From contig JAAYUV010000036.1 in the NCBI GenBank assembly GCA_012517475.1, forward strand, positions 1-34,825: DNA of 34,825 nucleotides. Reading direction: 5' to 3'. Both the position numbers and the translations under genes were made by a program. This DNA comes from Peptococcaceae bacterium (lineage in GTDB: Bacteria; Bacillota; Desulfitobacteriia; Desulfitobacteriales; Syntrophobotulaceae). Positions within the stretch are counted from its first letter, which is position 1, and every line of letters begins with the position of its first letter. The notes beneath the pieces are model-generated. The model saw nothing but the letters and a program-made list of their open reading frames with translations, was not told the origin of the DNA and did not search any database. Below are positions 30,653-34,825 of this stretch, one piece after another.

Positions 30653-31798
30653 TTATCCAATATTCAGCGCCTTACCCGTTCGAAGAAGCCTGAAGATTCT
30701 TTCGGCGGTCTGAACCACCAAAGGATAGGCGTTTTCAACAGCCTCATCCAAAGTCATTATTTTATTAATGATCGGAACAATGGCATTAAGACCATATTCT
30801 AACATGATTTCTGCCCCTTCACCGATAGACCCCACCACAGCGATGACTGGTTTTCCGTGTTTTTGAGCTCTTGTCCCTACCCCTTTCGGAACCTTGCCAA
30901 AAGCGGACTGAGCATCAATCCTGCCTTCACCGGTAATCACCAGATCATACTCGCCAATGATATCATCGAATTTTATGGTATCCAGGACAGCTTCAGTCCC
31001 CGATTTCAGCTCTGCCTTTGTAAAGGCCAGCAATCCTGCGCCTAAACCGCCTGCCGCGCCTGCTCCCGGGATATCCCGGATATTCATACCAAGCTGGCTG
31101 CGAATAACCTCGGCGTAATGGCTCAAACACCCGTCCAGGTACTGAACCATCTCCGGGGTTGCACCTTTTTGAGGTCCATAAACCGCAGACGCTCCCCTAG
31201 GGCCGCACAGAGGATTATCCACATCACAGATTACTGTTATCTGAACATCCTTCAGGCGATGATCCATTTCAGAAAGGTCAATCCTGGAAAGGTCCACTAG
31301 GGCGGCGCCTCCGGGAGAAAGCTCCTTACCATTCTGATTTAGAAGTTTCCCCCCTAAAGCTTGCACCATCCCTGCTCCGCCATCATTTGTGGCACTACCC
31401 CCGATGCCGATCAGGATCTTTTCGGCGCCTTCGTCCAGAGCTGCCTTAATCAGATCACCTGTTCCCCTGGTGGTTGTAATGAAGGGATTCCTCTTTTCTA
31501 CAGGCACCAAAGGAAGGCCGGATGCTGCAGCCATTTCTATTACTGCCGTTCCGTCAGGCAGCATCCCCATGACAGCTTCAATAGGTTCTCCCAAAGGGGA
31601 GGATACTTTTCTTTTAACGTATTTACCCTGTGCTGCTGTCACCAAAGCTTCGACAGTACCTTCACCTCCGTCGGCAATCGGAATAATCCGGGTAACGGCA
31701 TCAGGAAAAACACGTTTTACTCCTTCCGTTACCGCCTCGCCAACTTTGATACTGCTCAAACTTCCTTTAAAAGAATCAGAAGCTACCAGTACCTTCAT
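30653..31798 (-). CDS. glxK: Glycerate kinase (GarK/GlxK type)
   Basis: The 381-residue cytoplasmic enzyme phosphorylates D-glycerate with ATP; characterised members of this type make 2-phosphoglycerate. The length equals E. coli GarK/GlxK. Signatures are 'VLVASDSFKGSLSSIKVGEA', 'PIADGGEGTVEALV', 'LIGIGGSATNDGGAGMVQAL', 'PGAGAAGGLGAGLLAF' and 'DLVITGEGRIDAQSAFGKVP'. It is the last gene of the gntR-hyi-garR-glxK operon, 23 bases after garR. It feeds the product of the tartronate semialdehyde reductase into lower glycolysis. A terminator follows. Confidence 0.94.
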   Translation of the reverse strand: MKVLVASDSFKGSLSSIKVGEAVTEGVKRVFPDAVTRIIPIADGGEGTVEALVTAAQGKYVKRKVSSPLGEPIEAVMGMLPDGTAVIEMAAASGLPLVPVEKRNPFITTTRGTGDLIKAALDEGAEKILIGIGGSATNDGGAGMVQALGGKLLNQNGKELSPGGAALVDLSRIDLSEMDHRLKDVQITVICDVDNPLCGPRGASAVYGPQKGATPEMVQYLDGCLSHYAEVIRSQLGMNIRDIPGAGAAGGLGAGLLAFTKAELKSGTEAVLDTIKFDDIIGEYDLVITGEGRIDAQSAFGKVPKGVGTRAQKHGKPVIAVVGSIGEGAEIMLEYGLNAIVPIINKIMTLDEAVENAYPLVVQTAERIFRLLRTGKALNIG

Positions 31799-31821
31799 AC
31801 TAACCCTCCATATTCGGGAAT

Positions 31822-32712
31822 TTAGTCTTTTTTCACCTGGGTATTGGCTAATTTTTCGTAGAACATAACCAAACCGCCATGGTCTTTATCACCGTGACCG
31901 TCCACTTTGAGAGACTGCATCATTTCCATTACCGAAGCACTGAGAGGCAGAGGAGCACCAACTTCATGTCCCGTTTCCAGAATATTGTTCAGATCTTTAA
32001 TATGCAAATTAATGCGGAACCCGGGATCAAATTTTCTGGCCATGACCAGGGGAGCTTTGGCATCCAGTACCGTACTTCCGGCTAACCCGCCGCGTATTGC
32101 TTTGTACACACTTTCAGGATCAACACCTGCTTTGGTTGCGAGGACCAGAGCTTCAGACATGGCTGCAATGTTCACAGCAACAATAATTTGGTTGGCAAGT
32201 TTCGTAACATTGCCTGCTCCTACATCACCGCAAAGTACTGCAGACGCTCCCATACACTTCAGAATAGGTACACACTCTTCAAAATCTGCTTCTTTAGCTC
32301 CTACCATGATAGAAAGTGTTCCGTCAATCGCTTTTGGTTCCCCACCGCTAACCGGGGCATCCATAAATCTAATATTCTTTTCTGCCAATTTTTCACCGAT
32401 TTCCCTGCTGACCAGCGGTGCAATCGAACTCATATCAATCACGATGGACCCTGCTTTTGCACCATCAATAACCCCGTTTGCCCCGAGCACAACTTCTTTA
32501 ACATGAGGCGAATTCGGAAGCATGGTAATAATCACATCTGATTTGGAAGCCACATCCTTTGGAGAAGACCCTGCTTCACCCCCGGCTGCAACCACTTCTT
32601 CAACCGCCGGCTTATTCAGGTCGAATACCACCAGTGAATATCCAGCTTTCAGCAGGTTTTTGCTCATAGGTTTCCCCATGATTCCCAATCCGATAAATCC
32701 AATCTTTTTCAT
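31822..32712 (-). CDS. garR: Tartronate semialdehyde reductase (2-hydroxy-3-oxopropionate reductase)
   Basis: The 296-residue beta-hydroxyacid dehydrogenase reduces tartronate semialdehyde to D-glycerate with NAD(P)H. The Rossmann motif is 'IGFIGLGIMGKPMSKNLLKA' (4-23). The substrate motif 'DAPVSGGEPKAIDGTLSIMV' and the catalytic Lys in 'GNVTKLANQIIVAVNIAAMS' are intact. 'GHGDKDHGGLVMFYEKLA' near the C-terminus is typical of GarR/GlxR. AAGGAGG precedes the ATG. Its neighbours, hydroxypyruvate isomerase upstream and glycerate kinase downstream, favour this substrate over 3-hydroxyisobutyrate. Confidence 0.92.
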   Translation of the reverse strand: MKKIGFIGLGIMGKPMSKNLLKAGYSLVVFDLNKPAVEEVVAAGGEAGSSPKDVASKSDVIITMLPNSPHVKEVVLGANGVIDGAKAGSIVIDMSSIAPLVSREIGEKLAEKNIRFMDAPVSGGEPKAIDGTLSIMVGAKEADFEECVPILKCMGASAVLCGDVGAGNVTKLANQIIVAVNIAAMSEALVLATKAGVDPESVYKAIRGGLAGSTVLDAKAPLVMARKFDPGFRINLHIKDLNNILETGHEVGAPLPLSASVMEMMQSLKVDGHGDKDHGGLVMFYEKLANTQVKKD

Positions 32713-32776
32713 AACTTTTCCTCCTTGGGATTTCTTAAATTTGTTATAGTAACGCTTAATAGCGTTTTGAAATCGA

Positions 32777-33562
32777 TTATAAGGAGTACCCCATCTGCTT
32801 AACCCATTGCAAAGAATCTACAGTAGAGGCGGAGGGTTTGTACTCCATGCCAATGTATCCTTTGTACCCCATTTTATCCAGGGTGTCAAAAAGAAATTTG
32901 ACTTTGATTATCCCCGTACCCGGTTCATTTCTTCCGGGATTGTCGGCAATCTGAATATGCCCGATATTTGCAAAACAGCTTTGAAGGATCAACTCATGGT
33001 TTTCACCTTCCCGTTCAGCGTGGTAAATATCATATTGAAGATAGATATTTGTTCTTCCCAGTTTCTTGATGATTTCCATGACCTGATCTGTAGTATTGAG
33101 ATAAAAACCGGGAATATCAAAATGGTTGATGGGTTCGATCATGAGGTCAAGTCCAGCCTTCTGAAACTCGTCTGCGGCATAACCGAGATTATCCAGGAGG
33201 TTTTCCATAATAGCTTCTCTTTCGTATTCACCGTTTACTTTACCGGCCAGGCAGTTCACTCTATTTACGTCCAAAAACTTGGCAGCTTCTATCGCTTTCC
33301 CTACTCCCAATTTGAATTCCGCTTTTCTGGCAGGATCAGCGGCAATCCCCCGATCCCCTTCAGACCAGTTTCCTGCGGGAAGGTTGAACAAGACAATCTT
33401 CAGCCCGTTTTGTTCCAATTGTTTTTTAATTTCATTCTGATCAAAATCATAGGGAAACATAAATTCCACGTTCTTAAATCCTGCCTTGGCAGCAGCAGAG
33501 AACCTTTCCATAAATGGGACTTCATTAAAAAGAAAATTAAGATTGGCACTAAACTCCGGCAT
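32777..33562 (-). CDS. hyi: Hydroxypyruvate isomerase
   Basis: The 261-residue TIM-barrel sugar-phosphate-isomerase-like enzyme interconverts hydroxypyruvate and tartronate semialdehyde. Typical segments are 'NLNFLFNEVPFMERFSAAAK', 'FKNVEFMFPYDF', 'FNLPAGNWSEGDRGIAADP', 'MIEPINHFDIPGFYLNTTDQ', 'LQYDIYHAEREG' and 'HIQIADNPGRNEPGTGII', ending 'YIGMEYKPS'. These include the metal-binding Glu, Asp, His and Glu. An AAGGAGG ribosome site precedes the ATG. It is the second gene of the operon, between gntR and garR. The operon has no glyoxylate carboligase, so hydroxypyruvate may be the entry compound. Confidence 0.92.
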   Translation of the reverse strand: MPEFSANLNFLFNEVPFMERFSAAAKAGFKNVEFMFPYDFDQNEIKKQLEQNGLKIVLFNLPAGNWSEGDRGIAADPARKAEFKLGVGKAIEAAKFLDVNRVNCLAGKVNGEYEREAIMENLLDNLGYAADEFQKAGLDLMIEPINHFDIPGFYLNTTDQVMEIIKKLGRTNIYLQYDIYHAEREGENHELILQSCFANIGHIQIADNPGRNEPGTGIIKVKFLFDTLDKMGYKGYIGMEYKPSASTVDSLQWVKQMGYSL

Positions 33563-33627
33563 AGTAGTCCTCCTTTATAAATTTAACTTTATTGTTTATG
33601 AACTGTAAATGAACCTTTCATCCACAA

Positions 33628-34266
33628 TTAATAAATTCCCAGATTTTCTTTCATGGTTTTAATATTCACCTTAATTGCATCTCTTGCACCTTGAACATCC
33701 TTATTCTGAATAGCATTCAGAATCGCCTTATGTTCTTGGAGAGTCAATATATTTTTTTCTTTTGGCTGCGCTTTCTTTTCAATAGCCCTGGCGATATGCA
33801 TAAAGTCTTCTATCTCCCCAAGGAACTCGATAAGTTTTTTGTTATTGGAGACATTGGCTATTTCCAGGTGGAACTTGCTGTCCAGCATATTGCACTTTTT
33901 ATAATTGTCTTTTGCCAAAGCAGTTTCGAATTCAGACAAGATACTGTCCAGAAGTTTTAATTGCTCCTCTTTGATCTTGCGAATGCAATTTTCAATGGCC
34001 AGTGTTTCCAAAGCCTCTCTTATATCCAAGAAATCGCTGATCTCCTGCGAAGTAAGCTGCATCACAAAAATTCCCTTTCGGGGAATATTATTTAAGAAAC
34101 CTTCAGCCGAAAGCTGGTTGACCGCCTCCCTTACCGGAGTGCGGCTCATGGATATTTCCTGGGCAAGAAGATCTTCCCTGATCCGGCTTCCCGGCTCAAA
34201 TTCCAAATTGAGCAGCTTTTCTTTTATAATTCTGTAGGCGCTTTCCTTGAGGCTCAAATGCTCCAT
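33628..34266 (-). CDS. GntR-family regulator, FCD (FadR) subfamily
   Basis: The 212-residue protein has an N-terminal winged helix (about 8-72, 'YRIIKEKLLNLEFEPGSRIR' then 'EDLLAQEISMSRTPVREAVN'). The 'SRTPVREA' recognition helix is typical of GntR. An all-helical FCD ligand domain (about 78-205) carries a metal-type His in 'LDSKFHLEIANVSNNKKL'. FCD regulators usually bind small carboxylic acids, so glycerate, hydroxypyruvate or glyoxylate is a likely inducer. It is the first gene of the leftward operon with hyi, garR and glxK. A perfect palindrome upstream, overlapping the transcription start, suggests autorepression. Confidence 0.92.
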   Translation of the reverse strand: MEHLSLKESAYRIIKEKLLNLEFEPGSRIREDLLAQEISMSRTPVREAVNQLSAEGFLNNIPRKGIFVMQLTSQEISDFLDIREALETLAIENCIRKIKEEQLKLLDSILSEFETALAKDNYKKCNMLDSKFHLEIANVSNNKKLIEFLGEIEDFMHIARAIEKKAQPKEKNILTLQEHKAILNAIQNKDVQGARDAIKVNIKTMKENLGIY

Positions 34267-34302
34267 CTGTTATGTTCCACCCTTAAACTAATAATTGCGG
34301 AA

Positions 34303-34330
34303 AATATTATAAATTATAATTTATAATATT
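34303..34330. promoter_or_regulatory. 28-bp perfect palindrome, likely GntR operator
   Basis: The sequence from 34303 to 34330 is identical to its own reverse complement over all 28 bases (half-site AATATTATAAATTA). It begins at the -10 of the operon promoter and covers the predicted transcription start. That is where a repressor encoded by the first gene would act. Confidence 0.7.
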
Positions 34331-34356
34331 CTAACATTGATTTCCCTTTATAACAA
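34328..34356 (-). promoter_or_regulatory. Promoter of the gntR-hyi-garR-glxK operon
   Basis: On the reverse strand TTGTTA (34351-34356) and TAGAAT (34328-34333) are separated by 17 bp. The predicted start falls inside the palindrome at 34303-34330. Confidence 0.6.
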
Positions 34357-34459
34357 GAATGTTGGCTTTCATTATTTTTTTGATGAACAGCTTGAAAAAA
34401 TGTAACATAATTTGATAATCCATATTGTAATTACCAGCGAAAGTTACAATAGTTTGTGT

Positions 34460-34488
34460 TGACAACTCTATTACCGTCAAATATAATG
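34460..34488 (+). promoter_or_regulatory. Consensus sigma-A promoter of tRNA-Leu(CAG)
   Basis: TTGACA (34460-34465), a 17-bp spacer and TATAAT (34483-34488) match the consensus exactly. The start would be a few bases before the tRNA's 5' end. Confidence 0.92.
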
Positions 34489-34500
34489 TTATCTGTGAAT

Positions 34501-34587
34501 GCGGACGTGGCGGAACTGGCAGACGCGCTAGTTTCAGGTACTAGTGGTCTTACGATCGTGGAGGTTCAAGTCCTCTCGTCCGCACCA
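34501..34587 (+). tRNA. tRNA-Leu (anticodon CAG)
   Basis: An 87-nt class II tRNA with acceptor GCGGACG/CGTCCGC, discriminator A and encoded CCA (34585-34587). The anticodon stem CTAGT/ACTAG holds the loop TTCAGGT, giving anticodon CAG (codon CUG). A long variable arm and the GGTTCAAGTCC T-arm are present. Confidence 0.95.
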
Positions 34588-34602
34588 TACTTAACAAGCA
34601 AT

Positions 34603-34643
34603 ACAAGCCTTGATGAATTTTAGGGCTTGTTTTTTGCTTTTTT
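34603..34643 (+). terminator. Terminator of tRNA-Leu(CAG)
   Basis: An ACAAGCC/GGCTTGT stem (34603-34609, 34624-34630) is followed by two T runs (TTTTTTGCTTTTTT). Confidence 0.85.
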
Positions 34644-34825
34644 ATATTAACTTGAATTTACTCATTTTATTTTTCCCGTTATAATTAAACATGGATTCGG
34701 TAAGTAATTTTTAAAAATCGGATTTTAAGGTAGTAGTATCAAGCATTTTTTCTCTGCAAAAAAGGTAAATTTTTTGGCAAAAAAACAGGACACTTAGCTC
34801 CTCTTGTCAAATGGTTAAAAGTGAC
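34644..34825. other. AT-rich right-hand edge, no gene recognised
   Basis: No start codon with a ribosome site is seen. The reverse-strand frame ending TGA at 34739-34741 is open to the window edge and reads ...VTFNHLTRGAKCPVFLPKNL..., too short to identify. It may be the tail of a gene or of an insertion element lying beyond the window. Confidence 0.3.

Noticed and set aside
31389-31868. 159-residue forward frame antisense to glycerate kinase
   Set aside because: Shadow of a conserved coding frame with no independent start signal or family.
32807-33580. 257-residue forward frame antisense to hydroxypyruvate isomerase
   Set aside because: It mirrors a firmly identified gene; the residues are low-complexity Phe/Ile-rich and there is no ribosome site.

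Overview
The window looks like the chromosome of an anaerobic, endospore-forming member of the Clostridia (Firmicutes), possibly Peptococcaceae/Desulfitobacterium-like. This is inferred from an alpha/beta-type spore protein gene, a YtoI-type DRTGG-CBS regulator ahead of dnaE, consensus sigma-A promoters and GGAGG ribosome sites, and a set of anaerobic oxygen-defence proteins (reverse rubrerythrin, hemerythrin, rubredoxin-flavoprotein). No species assignment is possible from the sequence alone.

Layout. (1) 1-3660 is an accessory region ending at the 3' end of a tRNA-Leu(CAA) gene. It holds a cut-off merR-type gene with a long-spacer promoter, an orphan C-terminal coding fragment, a GC-rich block (DUF3102 protein, DUF1659 and DUF2922 proteins, a 44-bp perfect-arm palindrome), a YoeB toxin with a RelB/DinJ-type antitoxin, a run of hairpins and a broken XRE regulator. 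(2) 3664-11602 is a leftward core block: tRNA-Leu, a DUF2007-like protein, coaD, dnaE, the YtoI-like regulator, a spore protein, a tiny Cys protein, a WecA/TagO-type transferase and trmL. (3) 11796-13453 is a rightward two-gene operon, Lrp/AsnC regulator plus aminotransferase with ATGA overlap. (4) 13625-18174 is leftward: a double-rubredoxin flavoprotein, the CCA-adding enzyme, a D-2-hydroxyacid dehydrogenase and an M29 aminopeptidase. (5) 18300-21540 holds an RluA-type pseudouridine synthase and a hemerythrin gene, separated by an IS1634-type insertion sequence with a 222-bp target duplication. (6) 21719-30504 holds reverse rubrerythrin behind a perfect PerR box, a GAF-PAS-GGDEF-HD-GYP protein, a decayed gene, rmuC, a DUF362 protein convergent with a DUF815 ATPase, signal peptidase I and superoxide dismutase. 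(7) 30653-34266 is a leftward operon gntR-hyi-garR-glxK for hydroxypyruvate/tartronate semialdehyde to phosphoglycerate, under a promoter whose start region carries a perfect 28-bp palindrome. (8) A tRNA-Leu(CAG) with a fully consensus promoter closes the window.

Working together: several products handle oxygen or peroxide (Hrb-like flavoprotein, hemerythrin, reverse rubrerythrin, SOD), but they sit in separate transcription units. The glycerate operon forms one short pathway with its own regulator. The most informative structure is the IS insertion: its long duplication rebuilt the hemerythrin gene and left a shared terminator on both flanks, so the insertion should have been harmless to both neighbours. 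I saw no CRISPR array, rRNA or large undescribed multi-gene defence system.
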